Source: Planctomycetaceae bacterium
GTDB lineage: Bacteria > Planctomycetota > Planctomycetia > Planctomycetales > Planctomycetaceae
Direction: 5' to 3'
Assembly: GCA_014762625.1 (NCBI GenBank)
Contig: JABURQ010000204.1
Location: forward strand, 1-49,026
DNA length: 49,026 nt
Of the stretch, positions 8,993 through 18,321 are shown piece by piece (the stretch's first letter is position 1; the number at the start of each line of letters is the position of its first letter). The position numbers and the translations under genes are program-made. Under the pieces are notes generated by a model that was not told where the DNA came from, did no database searches, and saw nothing but the letters and a program-made list of their open reading frames with translations.

Positions 8993-9337
8993 ATGTACCA
9001 ATCATTCGAAGATCTGGAGGTTTGGAAACGCAGTTGCCAATTGGCTGTACGGATTTATGAAGTGATGAGAGAGTGCCGCGATTTTGGTCTTAAAGATCAA
9101 ATGCAGCGAGCAGCCGTATCGATTGCTTCAAATATTGCCGAAGGTTCAGAAAGATCACCCAAAGATTTTGCTCGATTCCTGTCCATAGCCAGAGGATCGA
9201 CAGCCGAGTTAAAGACACAAGCTTACATCGCATCCAAAATCGACATCCTCGATATCGATCGAATGCGGGAGATTACCTTGGAGTGTCAAGAAATCTCAAA
9301 GATGTTATTTGGATTGAAACAATCACTTAACACTTAA
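8993..9337 (+). CDS. Four-helix bundle protein (S23 / 23S rRNA-IVP family)
   Basis: The 114-residue product matches the four-helix-bundle family once named after ORFs in 23S rRNA intervening sequences: an N-terminal FEDLEVWKRSCQLAVRIYEV helix, GLKDQMQRAAVSIASNIAEG with the family-typical SNIAEG motif, a helix containing FARFLSIARGSTAELKTQ, and a final amphipathic helix. Relatives include the Avd protein of diversity-generating retroelements, but no reverse transcriptase or variable repeat is seen here. Its role is unknown. The start has GAGGA six bases upstream. It interrupts the argD-argF order, and its last codons and stop lie inside the right-hand inverted repeat, as if gene and repeats had moved as a unit. 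The flanks are much richer in AT than the arg genes. Confidence 0.88.
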   Translation: MYQSFEDLEVWKRSCQLAVRIYEVMRECRDFGLKDQMQRAAVSIASNIAEGSERSPKDFARFLSIARGSTAELKTQAYIASKIDILDIDRMREITLECQEISKMLFGLKQSLNT

Positions 9338-9340
9338 AAC
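9325..9340 (+). repeat. Right inverted repeat of the S23 unit
   Basis: ACTTAACACTT (9325-9335) is the exact reverse complement of the left 11-mers at 8904 and 8918, and CTTAAAAC (9333-9340) is the reverse complement of 8927-8934. The repeat encodes the end of the S23 reading frame, including its TAA. Confidence 0.75.
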
Positions 9341-9363
9341 CTAAAACTCATTAACTGACCTAC

Positions 9364-9415
9364 GACGAACGATAGGCCCGGTACTCGGGAAGTATCGTTC
9401 GTCCTTTGTTTTATT
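9364..9415 (+). terminator. Strong hairpin with T-rich tail upstream of argF
   Basis: GACGAACGATA (9364-9374) and TATCGTTCGTC (9393-9403) form a perfect 11-bp stem. Inside it, CCCG (9377-9380) and CGGG (9386-9389) add a GC-rich upper stem. The tail CTTTGTTTTATT (9404-9415) follows directly. This has the form of an intrinsic terminator. It ends two bases before the argF ribosome-binding region (AGGAGAGG at 9417-9424), so it would either end read-through from argD/S23 or act as an attenuator for argF. No alternative antiterminator is obvious. Confidence 0.65.
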
Positions 9416-9433
9416 CAGGAGAGGCGTCTTCCC

Positions 9434-10351
9434 ATGACACACCTCATTTCGTTACAGGATTTGAACCGAAAACAGGTCGAAAGCATTCTCGAAATGTCGG
9501 CGATCCTGAAACAGAAATATCGTGACAACGATCGTCCGCAACCGCTGGCCGGATACTTCCTGACGCAAATCTTCGACAAGCCGTCATTACGCACCCGCAC
9601 CAGTTTTGAAGCGGCCATGGTCAATCTTGGGGGAAGCGGCCTGTTCATGACGTCCGAGGAAGCGGGACTCAACGGTCGCGAATCACTGGAAGACGTGGCC
9701 CGCGTGCTCAGCGGGTATACCGACGTGATCACGATCCGTACGTTTTCGCATCAATTCATCGTCGATTTCGCGAAATACTCCAGCGTCCCCGTCATCAACG
9801 CTCTCTCCGATGAACTCCATCCGTGTCAGGCACTCGCCGATATCCTCACCATCCGGGAAGCCTTCGGCAAAGATCCCCAGGATCGACGACTGGTTTACAT
9901 CGGCGACGGCAATAATGTTGCCGCCTCTCTCTGCAACATTACAGCCATCCTCGGCATCCCGATGACGGTCTGCACGCCGGATAACTATCGACTGAGCGAA
10001 CAATTCCTCGCTAGTTACCAGGCCGCCTATCCTGACGCCGATCTGGTTCAGACAGCCGATGTGTCCGAGGCTGTGAACGATGCCTGCGTTCTGTACACAG
10101 ACGTCTGGGCCAGTATGGGACAGGAGAAGGAAGCCGAACAACGCAAACAGATCTTCGCTCCCTACCAGATCAACGAAGAAGTTCTGGCCGCCGCTCCGAA
10201 CGACTGCAAGTTCCTGCACTGCCTGCCGGCGAAACGCGGACTGGAAGTGACCGACGGCGTGATGGAGTCGCCGCAAAGCATGGTGTTCCAGCAAGCCGAA
10301 AACCGCATGCATATCGCACGTGGCTTGTTCCATTGGTTATTGGTGAAGTAA
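9434..10351 (+). CDS. argF: Ornithine carbamoyltransferase
   Basis: ArgF joins carbamoyl phosphate to ornithine to give citrulline. The 305-residue protein has the carbamoyl-phosphate motif as SLRTRTSFE, the HPCQALAD motif, the YIGDGNNVAASL nucleotide-fold-like segment, DVWASMGQE (ornithine-binding SMG loop) and HCLPAKRG with the active-site Cys. The last motif is HCLPAHRG in many relatives; here Lys replaces the second His. A strong AGGAGAGG lies 10 nt before the ATG. It follows the hairpin described at 9364-9415 and probably has its own regulation. rph follows 48 bp later on the same strand. Confidence 0.96.
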   Translation: MTHLISLQDLNRKQVESILEMSAILKQKYRDNDRPQPLAGYFLTQIFDKPSLRTRTSFEAAMVNLGGSGLFMTSEEAGLNGRESLEDVARVLSGYTDVITIRTFSHQFIVDFAKYSSVPVINALSDELHPCQALADILTIREAFGKDPQDRRLVYIGDGNNVAASLCNITAILGIPMTVCTPDNYRLSEQFLASYQAAYPDADLVQTADVSEAVNDACVLYTDVWASMGQEKEAEQRKQIFAPYQINEEVLAAAPNDCKFLHCLPAKRGLEVTDGVMESPQSMVFQQAENRMHIARGLFHWLLVK

Positions 10352-10399
10352 GATCACAACCATCTCCCATTCAAAGTTTTCAGCACGAAAAATAAATTC

Positions 10400-11155
10400 A
10401 TGCGACACGACGACCGACAGCCCAACGAACTCCGCCCCATTTCCATCGAACGCGACTTCACCGGTTCGGCTTCCGGAAGCGTGCTGATCAAAGCGGGACG
10501 AACGACCGTCCTCTGCACCGCGTCATTGGAAGAATCGGTTCCGCCGTGGAAAAAATTCGGTCTTCCCGAAGGGGAGGAACCGACCGGTTGGGTGACCGGT
10601 GAATACAGCATGCTGCCGGGAAGTACCTCTCCCCGAAAACGTCGGGAACGGAGCAAAGTTGATGGACGGACGACCGAAATTCAGCGATTGATCGGTCGCA
10701 GCCTCCGCGCCGTCGTCGATTTCAAGGCACTCGGCCCGCGCACGATTACCATCGACTGCGACGTCCTTGAAGCGGATGGCGGGACTCGAACCCTGAGCAT
10801 CACCGGCGGATTTATCGCGTTGTGTGATGCGGTCGCCCGTAACGAACATCTGGAACCCTCTGCCGTCATTACCGATGCACTTGCGGCCGTCAGTATCGGC
10901 ATGATCGACGACGAAGTGCTGCTCGATCTCGATTATTCAGAAGATAGCCGAGCGGACGTCGATATGAACGTGGTGATGGTCGGAAACGGGGAATTTGTCG
11001 AAGTGCAGGGGACCGCGGAAGGAAGAACCTTCAGCCGCGACCTCCTGAACCGCCAACTGGAAGTGGCGGAAGCCGGAATTCGAAAATTGATGTTTTTACA
11101 ATCGGAAGCGCTCGGCGATCATTGGCCTCTGGACAAAAAACCGGAAAACGCCTAA
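10400..11155 (+). CDS. rph: Ribonuclease PH
   Basis: RNase PH is a phosphate-dependent 3'-5' exoribonuclease that trims tRNA 3' ends. The 251-residue product has [20 protein letters not shown], the [14 protein letters not shown] loop, [23 protein letters not shown] with the RNA/phosphate-binding basic residues, [20 protein letters not shown] with the catalytic acidic residues, and a C-terminal [21 protein letters not shown] segment. It is slightly longer than the E. coli enzyme because of a short C-terminal extension ([10 protein letters not shown]). No clear ribosome-binding site precedes the ATG. The 48-bp gap from argF suggests co-transcription. Confidence 0.95.
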   Translation: MRHDDRQPNELRPISIERDFTGSASGSVLIKAGRTTVLCTASLEESVPPWKKFGLPEGEEPTGWVTGEYSMLPGSTSPRKRRERSKVDGRTTEIQRLIGRSLRAVVDFKALGPRTITIDCDVLEADGGTRTLSITGGFIALCDAVARNEHLEPSAVITDALAAVSIGMIDDEVLLDLDYSEDSRADVDMNVVMVGNGEFVEVQGTAEGRTFSRDLLNRQLEVAEAGIRKLMFLQSEALGDHWPLDKKPENA

Positions 11156-11260
11156 AGTTCGCGGCAGTTTCGACCGAGAGTCAGGGATTGAATCTCACGT
11201 CGCGACATAAAGCCATTCTCAGCAATCACTTAATGATTTCGCCATCAGAAGGAGTCTGTC

Positions 11261-12340
11261 GTGCGAAAATTCCACCTCACATCGTGCCTGGTTCTGTTCG
11301 TGTTGTTCACGGCTCTGTTCGTCTCCCCTTCGCTGGTGGACGCCGGCAGGATCGAAGCCGTCAAAGGGAAGGAATACACCATCACCAAGGCCCACGGTCC
11401 CTGGATGATTATGGTCGCTTCTTTCTCCGACGTCCGTAACAAAGAGTATCAGAAAGAAGGCTTTACGGCTCGCGAAGCGGCTGTCGAACTGGTCTATGAA
11501 CTGCGGAAATCCGGGATTCCAGCCTATGTGTTTGAGCAGGATGCACGGGTCGAAAAAATTGAAACCAGCAATCGTTTGCAGAGACGGGAAAGACGTGTGT
11601 ACGCCGCCCAAAGAAACATGTTTTCCGTTCTGGCGGGGAACTATTCGAGCATCGATGATTCCACCGGTCAGCAGACCTTGAAACATTTGAAGACACAATT
11701 CAAAGCCGACTTTCTGCTGCAGAACGGCGCACGCTTCAAGCCGACACCGGGACAACCGAGCCCTCTCAGCGGCGCGTTCATGACGATCAACCCGCTGCTT
11801 TCTCCCGAGGAAGTGAAAGCTGCCACGGTCGATCCGCTACTCGTTCGCCTGAATACCCAACACGATTATTCGCTCTTTGAGAATCCGAATCAGTACACGC
11901 TGGTGATCGCCACTTTCACCGGGGGCGGGACCAAACTGATGCTGGGCAATGATGAAGAAAAAGAGAAATCGTTGCTGGATCAGATCAAACCCTCCAGCTC
12001 TCTCGACGATGCCGCACAAAATGCCCTCGAGTTGGCCGACGCCATGCGAAATGCGTCGAAGGTTGGTTACGCGGAAGACTACGAAGTCTTCGTCTGGCAC
12101 GACAAAAAGAAATCAGTCGTCACGATCGGCGGATTCGACTCGATGGACGATCCCCGAATCCGAACGCTGATGCAGAAATTTACTGCCAAACAAAAAGCGA
12201 TGCCCAAAAATCCGAGTCAGAAAGTTCTGGTCGCCGAATTCTTCACGGTTCCCAAAACTCAGGATTACACGCAAGCGCGAAAACAGTGGCTCTTCGATCC
12301 GGCTCCCCGCATTATGAAAGTCCCTCGATACACCAAGTGA
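11261..12340 (+). CDS. Exported protein with SPOR-like segments
   Basis: The GTG start has AGAAGGAG six bases upstream. Residues 1-30 (basic VRKFHLTS, then a Leu/Val/Phe core, then VDAGR) form a signal peptide. The remainder is soluble, rich in Lys and Gln. Three segments look like beta strands followed by a helix: GPWMIMVASF with ELRKSGIPAYVFEQDAR, then YTLVIATFTGG, and FVWHDKKKSVVTIGGFDSMDD. The first resembles SPOR-type peptidoglycan-binding repeats (a beta strand for measuring/binding, then a helix of about 15 residues), but I cannot assign the family firmly. Role unknown. Its stop lies 8 bp from the convergent beta-CASP gene. Confidence 0.7.
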   Translation: MRKFHLTSCLVLFVLFTALFVSPSLVDAGRIEAVKGKEYTITKAHGPWMIMVASFSDVRNKEYQKEGFTAREAAVELVYELRKSGIPAYVFEQDARVEKIETSNRLQRRERRVYAAQRNMFSVLAGNYSSIDDSTGQQTLKHLKTQFKADFLLQNGARFKPTPGQPSPLSGAFMTINPLLSPEEVKAATVDPLLVRLNTQHDYSLFENPNQYTLVIATFTGGGTKLMLGNDEEKEKSLLDQIKPSSSLDDAAQNALELADAMRNASKVGYAEDYEVFVWHDKKKSVVTIGGFDSMDDPRIRTLMQKFTAKQKAMPKNPSQKVLVAEFFTVPKTQDYTQARKQWLFDPAPRIMKVPRYTK

Positions 12341-12348
12341 GATCGAGA

Positions 12349-13749
12349 TCAGACGTCAAATGAATCAAAACGCTGCGGGATGATCGGCTTGCTGTCGCAG
12401 TAATTGTCGATCAAATCCGCCAGTGATTTCGCAGGGTCTTCTTCTCCATGAACCAGAAAGACCTGACCGGCCCCTCCTACTTCGCATAGCTTACGAAACC
12501 ACCACTCGAAATCGTGGGCGTCTGCGTGGGCGGAGAGCCCGTTGAGAACCTCGACGCGAGCTTTTAGTTTGTAATCCCGGTCGAAGATCCGTACGCGCGG
12601 CTGACGTTCGACGATTCGACGGCCGAGCGTATTCTGTGCCTGATAGCCGATAATGACGATGGCGCTGTTTTCATCCTCGACAGCATGTTTCAGATGATGC
12701 CGAATGCGGCCATTCTCACACATCCCCGAAGAGGCGATTACCACAAACGATCCTTTCCGGCGATTGAGGGCAATACTCTCCTCCTGGGACCGGGTGTAGT
12801 GCAGGTTCTCGAATCCGAAAATGTCGCCGTCTTCATCATCGCGTAAAGCTTCCGTGACTTCTTCATCCATCTCCGTCTGATAGTAGCGGAAGACGTTCGT
12901 CAATTTTGTGGACAGCGGCGAATCAACAAACACAGGAATTTTCGGCAACTCGCCTGAGTTATAGAGATCGTTCAGGAAATAGACAACCTGCTGTGTCCGT
13001 CCCAGACTGAACGCGGGAATAATCACCTTACCGTTCTTCGCAGCGGTTTCCTGAATGATTTTTCGAAGCGCTGCTTTCAAATCGCCAGGCGGAACATGAA
13101 CGCGGTTGCCATAAGTCGATTCGGAGATAACTACATCCGCGCGGTCGATCGTTTCAGGATCGTGCAACAACGGCAACGATCGACGCCCCAGATCGCCGGT
13201 GAAGACGAGGCGACGGATCTCTCCTTTTTCGGTAACGTTCATTTCAGTGATGGCCGAACCGAGGATATGGCCGGCACGACGAAATCGAAGCGAGAAGTCC
13301 GGAGAAAGTTCGTGCCAGTCCCCATAGCTGAGTGGCTCGAATTGTTTCCGCATTTTTTTGACATCCTCAACCGAATACAGCGGATGAACGGGAGGATGGT
13401 CGCCTTTGAGCCGTTTACTGAGATAGCGGGCATCCTCTTCCTGAATTTTGGCGGAATCCTCGAGCATGATTTCGGCGATGTCGGCGGTTGCCTCTGTGCA
13501 AAAGATCGGACCTCGATAACCGGCCCGGTACAGTCCCGGAAGATTACCGCAATGATCGATATGCGCGTGTGAAAGAACCACTCCGTCCAATTTTTTGGGT
13601 TGGCAGTGAAATTCCTCATTCTTCTTGCGGGATTCCGCGCGATGCCCCTGAAAAAAACCGCAATCGAGCAATAAGCGAAGAGTGTCCGTCTCCACCAGAT
13701 GCTGGCTGCCGGTCACCTCTCCGGCAGCGCCAAGAAATGTCAATTTCAT
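12349..13749 (-). CDS. Beta-CASP metallo-beta-lactamase-fold ribonuclease
   Basis: The protein begins MKLTFLGAAGEVTGSQHLVE and carries the metal-binding motif SHAHIDHCG (His61, His63, Asp65, His66), a TGDLGR motif with the bridging Asp, the beta-CASP domain (ESTYGNR onward), and a C-terminal RNA-specificity (RMMBL) region containing LNGLSAHADAHDFEWW and VFLVHGEEDPAKSLAD. This is the architecture of bacterial YSH1/CPSF-73-like exonucleases, which process RNA in the cytoplasm using zinc. Length 466 is typical. It diverges from the MscS gene across 187 bp and converges with the SPOR-like gene, so it is likely a single transcription unit. Confidence 0.92.
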   Translation of the reverse strand: MKLTFLGAAGEVTGSQHLVETDTLRLLLDCGFFQGHRAESRKKNEEFHCQPKKLDGVVLSHAHIDHCGNLPGLYRAGYRGPIFCTEATADIAEIMLEDSAKIQEEDARYLSKRLKGDHPPVHPLYSVEDVKKMRKQFEPLSYGDWHELSPDFSLRFRRAGHILGSAITEMNVTEKGEIRRLVFTGDLGRRSLPLLHDPETIDRADVVISESTYGNRVHVPPGDLKAALRKIIQETAAKNGKVIIPAFSLGRTQQVVYFLNDLYNSGELPKIPVFVDSPLSTKLTNVFRYYQTEMDEEVTEALRDDEDGDIFGFENLHYTRSQEESIALNRRKGSFVVIASSGMCENGRIRHHLKHAVEDENSAIVIIGYQAQNTLGRRIVERQPRVRIFDRDYKLKARVEVLNGLSAHADAHDFEWWFRKLCEVGGAGQVFLVHGEEDPAKSLADLIDNYCDSKPIIPQRFDSFDV

Positions 13750-13891
13750 GAGGATTCCATTCTCACAGAGTCAATGCATCCGCATCGTAGCCGATCGGCC
13801 TTCCCAAATACCAGCAGGCTTTGCGACGAAGAAATCTTGCCCCCTGTTCAACTCCGCGGAAATGTTTATAGTATAGCATCGCCTGCGCTTC

Positions 13892-13908
13892 GCCGGAGTA
13901 ACTCCGGC
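13892..13908 (+). promoter_or_regulatory. 17-bp palindrome upstream of the MscS-type gene
   Basis: GCCGGAGT and ACTCCGGC are exact inverted repeats around one A. The site lies 13 bp before the ribosome-binding GGAGG (13921-13925), so it could form a leader hairpin (six GC-rich pairs with a GTAAC loop) or serve as an operator. Confidence 0.35.
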
Positions 13909-13936
13909 ATCCGGAAACAAGGAGGATTTCCCGCCG

Positions 13937-16900
13937 ATGAGTTGTCATCAACGTTTGCCATGGATTCTTTTCTGCACCATTTTTCTCAGTGTGACGTGTC
14001 TCGTTTCGTCCACTGCTTCTGCGCAGACCGAAAATCGCCCCCCCGGAAATCTGGTGTTTCAGAATGGAAAAAAACCCGCCGGCACCGACGCTCCCAAACC
14101 GTCGAATGACACCACTTCTGAAAAACCTAAAACCACCGAAGGCAACGGATTAAGCCTGAATACCGTCCAGGAGCAACTCGATGCCGCTCAAAAAGCCGAT
14201 CTTCCGGAAGACCAGAAAAAGAAACTGACAGATGCTTACAATAACGCCGTTTCGCTTTTGCAAGAAGCTCAAAGTTATCAGTCAAAACAGCAGGAACTGA
14301 CATTCGATCCACAAGAGATCGAACAGAAAGTCTCTGCGCTGAAGGAAACTCTGGCAGAAGACACATCGAAACTCGAAGATTTCCTGAAGCCTTACCAGTT
14401 CGCTGCCAATTCATCTCTCGAATCGATCGATACCAAATTGGCGGCTGCCAAGCAGAAGTTGGCAGAGCTTCAGCAGCAACTGATCGAAAAAGAAAATGAA
14501 CTGAAAGCCATAGATACGCGGATTGCGTTTCGAGAGGATCGGATCCCAAAGAACCCCACAGAATTAACGATGGTGGATCAACGCCTGGAAGAAGTGAAAA
14601 AACTTCTTCAGGAACCCGCTCCCGCTGACACACCGGCTCCAATTGCCAACGCCCAGAAAACAGCTCTGCAGGCTGAACAACAAAAACTTCTGGAACAACG
14701 AAAATATCTGAGCCAGGAAATTCCGTATTACACAGCCACTAAAGAGCAACGGACTCTGGAGAAACAGGTTCTGCAAAAAGAGGTCAATCTGTTGCAGCGA
14801 AAAGTAGAGATGCTGCAAAAACAGATCGTAGAGTTGGAGAAAAAGAAGGCCGCGGCTCAAGTCGACGAACTTCAAGTCCTGATTGACCAGACCTCTGAAC
14901 CACTGAAACCGCTCGCCGAGGAAATCGCGGAGAAAATTCGCGCTCGTAACAAAGAAGGCGGGCCGCTCGATGAAACCTCGGCATTCCGTAACCAGCTCGA
15001 AGAATCCCGGGAAACACTTCAGTTCCTACAGAAAGAACAAAAAGATACCCAGGACCGTCTGAACGAAGATTCGCGCGTCGAAACGCTGGCACCCATTCTC
15101 GACTATCAACGCAGCATTATTCCTTCGATTTATAAATATGAAGAAGCGGAAATTCAGCATCATCGTAAGGCGATCGAGTATCGCAGTCAGAAACTTAAAT
15201 ACGAATCTGAAGAGGAGGATCTGGTCGATCCCGAAGACGAGGTCAAGGAACTGCTGGGGAATCTGACGCTCACCGAACAGGAGCGGAAGAGCCTGGAAGC
15301 GGAAGCCAGGAACCTGTTGAACAAAAAAAAGGAAGCCCTCGCCACCCTCAAAACAGATTACGAAAATCTCCTCTCTGTGTTGACGGAGCTCAGCAAGACA
15401 GAAGGGGATTTGGTGATCCTGATCCAGAATTATCAGAAATATCTGGACGAGCAGTCGTTATGGGTTCCGGTGGCGGAAGTCCTCCAACTGCGCGATTTGA
15501 AAAATGCCACCAACGGCTTGGGACCTTTGCTCAATCCGGCTAACTGGAGTTTGCTGGGCGATATTCTGGGCGAACAAATTCTGAAGAACCCCGCCTGGAC
15601 AACCACCATCGTTGTCGCGTTGGTTTTATTTATTCTGCTGCAATCACGCCTTAAAAAACGGCTTATGTATCTGTCCAATCAATTTTCAGAGAGCTTTCTG
15701 GCTCCTTTCAAGCTGACGCGAGAAGCGTTTCTGATCACCTTGATTTTACCGATCTGGGTGCCGAGTTTAATCTGGCTGGTTGGCAATCGCCTGTTACGTG
15801 TCATCCCGCCTCCCGATCTCCCCGATGTCAATCCGGCCTTCGTTCCGGGTTTCGGCAGAGCTTTGATTGCCTTGGCGTTTGTGTTGTCTGTGCTGCGCCT
15901 CACCCGTTATCTGGTGCGACCGAACGGACTTGGTGAAGTCCACTTTCGCTGGCCGAAACAACAATTGCTTCGAGTCCGTCTGAATCTCCACTGGTATACC
16001 CTTTGTGTGGTTCCGCTGGTCTTTATCATCACCATGATTTATCGCGTGGGGACAAACGAAGACCGACGTTCTCTCGGACGTCTCTTGATGCTGGCACTCA
16101 TGCTGGCAACTTCCTGGTTTCTCTATCGAATCTTATCTCCCTCCAAATCCACAGACGAACGCACCTCGAAAGTGGAACTGAGTTGGTGGAAAACGATTCT
16201 GACTTACGGCCCGAGCTGCGTTCCGCTCTTCTTTGCGCTGCTGTCGATTTCCGGTTACACCTTCACCGCCAACGTCCTGATGGGACAACTGATTCTCTCG
16301 GCCGGCGTCTTACTTGTGCTCATTATGATCAAGGAGCTCGGATATCGCTGGGTCTACATTGCCCGCGGAAAACTGGCACTCGAACAGGCGAAACAAAGAC
16401 AGGAGGCCCGCGAAAAAGAGGAAGCCAGCAAGGCGGATGGGGAAGCATCCGAAAATCCTTCCATGTTCGATCCCAAGTCGGCAGGCGTCGATTTGTCTTC
16501 CATTAACGCGCAAACCCGTCAGCTACTCAGCACAACATTCAGGCTGGCGGTGTTCATTTCAATGTGGCTGATCTGGAGTGATGTGACCCCCCAGATTGAG
16601 TTTCTGAATTGGACCGTGATTGGCCAAACCGAACTGGTGCAAGGCTTGGCGGGCGAGGGAGAGCAGGCTGCTGAGCCTGTTTATCAGGCCTCCGAAGCGG
16701 CCGTAACCGTTGGAGACTTGATTCTGGTGATTTTGGCGATTGTGATGACTGTGATTGCTTCAAAAAACCTTCCCGGCTTATTGGAAATCTCCATCCTCCA
16801 GAATCTGCCTCTCGATACGGGAATCAGATACGCCATCGGTACCATCGCCCGATATATTGTGATGGCCATCGGGATTACCATCGGTTGCGGGATGCTGGGA

Positions 16901-17551
16901 ATTGGCTTAACTCAGGTTTCAATCCTGTTGGGGGGCCTGGCGGTCGGCCTGGGATTCGGATTGCAGGAAATGTTCGCCAATTTTGTTTCGGGAATTATTC
17001 TGCTGTTCGAACAACCTTTACGAGTGGGTGACATCGTCACTATTGGTGACGTCACGGGATCGGTCTCGAGAATTCGGATCCGCGCCACCACCATCACCGA
17101 CTGGGATCGCAAAGAATTTATCGTCCCCAATAAAGAGTTTATCGTGGGACAGTTCAATAACTGGACCCTCACCGATACGATCAACCGCGTCGTGATCCTC
17201 GTCGGAGTGGCGTACGGAGCCGATACCACTAAAGCACGCGAACTGTTGTTGAAGGTCTGCGCCGACCATCCGGAAGTCATGGATGAGCCGGCTCCCTCGG
17301 CGGTCTTCGATGCCTTCGGCGATAGCGCTCTGAATTTGACGTTGCGATGTTATCTACCGCGACTCGACAATCGCTTGCAGACGATCCACGATCTGCATAC
17401 CGCCATCGATCGCGAATTCAAACAGGCGGGGCTGGAAATTGCCTTTCCCCAGATGGATCTCCACCTTCGCAGTATCGATCAGATCAACAATCCCCTACCA
17501 CTCGCTCAGAAGTCGCTTGGTGACCAACGGTCCTCCGGCGAAACCGTGTGA
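13937..17551 (+). CDS. Large MscS-family mechanosensitive channel with periplasmic coiled coil
   Basis: The 1204-residue product has a signal peptide (about 1-30, ending ASAQ), then about 480 residues of Glu/Lys/Gln-rich heptads that should form long periplasmic coiled coils. About ten membrane helices follow from residue 555. The pore helix and beta domain of MscS come near 970-1090: a Gly/Ala-rich helix with GGLAVGLGFGLQEM, then FANFVSGIILLFEQPLRVGD, the Ile/Val-rich IVTIGDVTGSV and IVPNKEFIVGQFNNW. The layout matches the MscK/KefA and YjeP/MscM class, which releases osmolytes on membrane tension. GGAGG lies 11 nt before the ATG. A charged cytoplasmic loop occurs at about 815-850. Its stop is 3 bp from the convergent gene at 17555. 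Confidence 0.92.
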   Translation: MSCHQRLPWILFCTIFLSVTCLVSSTASAQTENRPPGNLVFQNGKKPAGTDAPKPSNDTTSEKPKTTEGNGLSLNTVQEQLDAAQKADLPEDQKKKLTDAYNNAVSLLQEAQSYQSKQQELTFDPQEIEQKVSALKETLAEDTSKLEDFLKPYQFAANSSLESIDTKLAAAKQKLAELQQQLIEKENELKAIDTRIAFREDRIPKNPTELTMVDQRLEEVKKLLQEPAPADTPAPIANAQKTALQAEQQKLLEQRKYLSQEIPYYTATKEQRTLEKQVLQKEVNLLQRKVEMLQKQIVELEKKKAAAQVDELQVLIDQTSEPLKPLAEEIAEKIRARNKEGGPLDETSAFRNQLEESRETLQFLQKEQKDTQDRLNEDSRVETLAPILDYQRSIIPSIYKYEEAEIQHHRKAIEYRSQKLKYESEEEDLVDPEDEVKELLGNLTLTEQERKSLEAEARNLLNKKKEALATLKTDYENLLSVLTELSKTEGDLVILIQNYQKYLDEQSLWVPVAEVLQLRDLKNATNGLGPLLNPANWSLLGDILGEQILKNPAWTTTIVVALVLFILLQSRLKKRLMYLSNQFSESFLAPFKLTREAFLITLILPIWVPSLIWLVGNRLLRVIPPPDLPDVNPAFVPGFGRALIALAFVLSVLRLTRYLVRPNGLGEVHFRWPKQQLLRVRLNLHWYTLCVVPLVFIITMIYRVGTNEDRRSLGRLLMLALMLATSWFLYRILSPSKSTDERTSKVELSWWKTILTYGPSCVPLFFALLSISGYTFTANVLMGQLILSAGVLLVLIMIKELGYRWVYIARGKLALEQAKQRQEAREKEEASKADGEASENPSMFDPKSAGVDLSSINAQTRQLLSTTFRLAVFISMWLIWSDVTPQIEFLNWTVIGQTELVQGLAGEGEQAAEPVYQASEAAVTVGDLILVILAIVMTVIASKNLPGLLEISILQNLPLDTGIRYAIGTIARYIVMAIGITIGCGMLGIGLTQVSILLGGLAVGLGFGLQEMFANFVSGIILLFEQPLRVGDIVTIGDVTGSVSRIRIRATTITDWDRKEFIVPNKEFIVGQFNNWTLTDTINRVVILVGVAYGADTTKARELLLKVCADHPEVMDEPAPSAVFDAFGDSALNLTLRCYLPRLDNRLQTIHDLHTAIDREFKQAGLEIAFPQMDLHLRSIDQINNPLPLAQKSLGDQRSSGETV

Positions 17552-17554
17552 CCC

Positions 17555-18151
17555 TTACTTGCGACCGAAGAGCCAGAACGTTTTTTTTCGGCAGTATTTC
17601 GGATCGTCTTCGCAATCTTCTCTGACGGGAGCGTGCATGTCACGATAGCGAGAAGCGTAAAACGGACCGTATTGAGTTGAGGTCGGGACGACTGTAGCAG
17701 GAGCGTAATCCAGACGATAGGCGGAACGATGCTGCGGGGCACCGTTACCCATCGGATTAAAACTCAAGGGAGCTTTCCAGACGGACGTCCCCAGGTAGCC
17801 GTTGGGTCGATACCAGATTCCCGACATCGCCGAACGATTATCGCGGTGCGGATATCCCGCTGCCGGTGATCCATTGTGGCCATAGTGCGGATGCTCCCCA
17901 AGTTCCGAATCGCGAAAGTAAGGCGTCGAAAGCCCCGCTTGCGGTCCGTGATTGAGCCGGGGCATCCCCATCCATCGCGGCGTGACCACCCGAGCTGGTT
18001 CATCGACCCATCCTCCGACATCATTGGAGTCCGGAGTCTGAACTACATAATCACCGGAGGATGTGGGAGATTGAGCGTCTAAAATGCGAGAAGGAACGCC
18101 AACCGCCAGGAACAGTAAACCGATAATGCCGGTAACAGAAACGACGCGCAT
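17555..18151 (-). CDS. Small exported hypothetical protein
   Basis: The start at 18151 (MRVVSVTGIIG) is chosen because GGAG lies six bases upstream; the frame is open four codons further. Residues 1-27 form a signal peptide ending near ILDAQS. The mature part is rich in Gly, Pro, Tyr, His and Arg without an obvious repeat, and it ends in a Cys-containing basic tail, CEDDPKYCRKKTFWLFGRK. Composition suggests a disordered or surface-associated protein. I do not recognise the family and nothing in the neighbourhood points to a function. Confidence 0.7.
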   Translation of the reverse strand: MRVVSVTGIIGLLFLAVGVPSRILDAQSPTSSGDYVVQTPDSNDVGGWVDEPARVVTPRWMGMPRLNHGPQAGLSTPYFRDSELGEHPHYGHNGSPAAGYPHRDNRSAMSGIWYRPNGYLGTSVWKAPLSFNPMGNGAPQHRSAYRLDYAPATVVPTSTQYGPFYASRYRDMHAPVREDCEDDPKYCRKKTFWLFGRK

Positions 18152-18321
18152 GAGTGACTCCATTCAAATAATTGCCCGTGTCAATTTCATCGACCGGCAA
18201 AAGCTCCTGAGTGCATAATCCTCCTATGCCGCGGTATAATCCCTACAGATGTTACGACGCGTGGTGAGTGAAGACTGGGCTTCGAACATTAGGGAGTCTT
18301 GAGAACATTGCCGTCTCAGGC

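Noticed and set aside
8993-9337. S23 gene as the Avd part of a diversity-generating retroelement
   Set aside because: No reverse transcriptase, template repeat or variable repeat lies nearby; only the helical-bundle family is shared.
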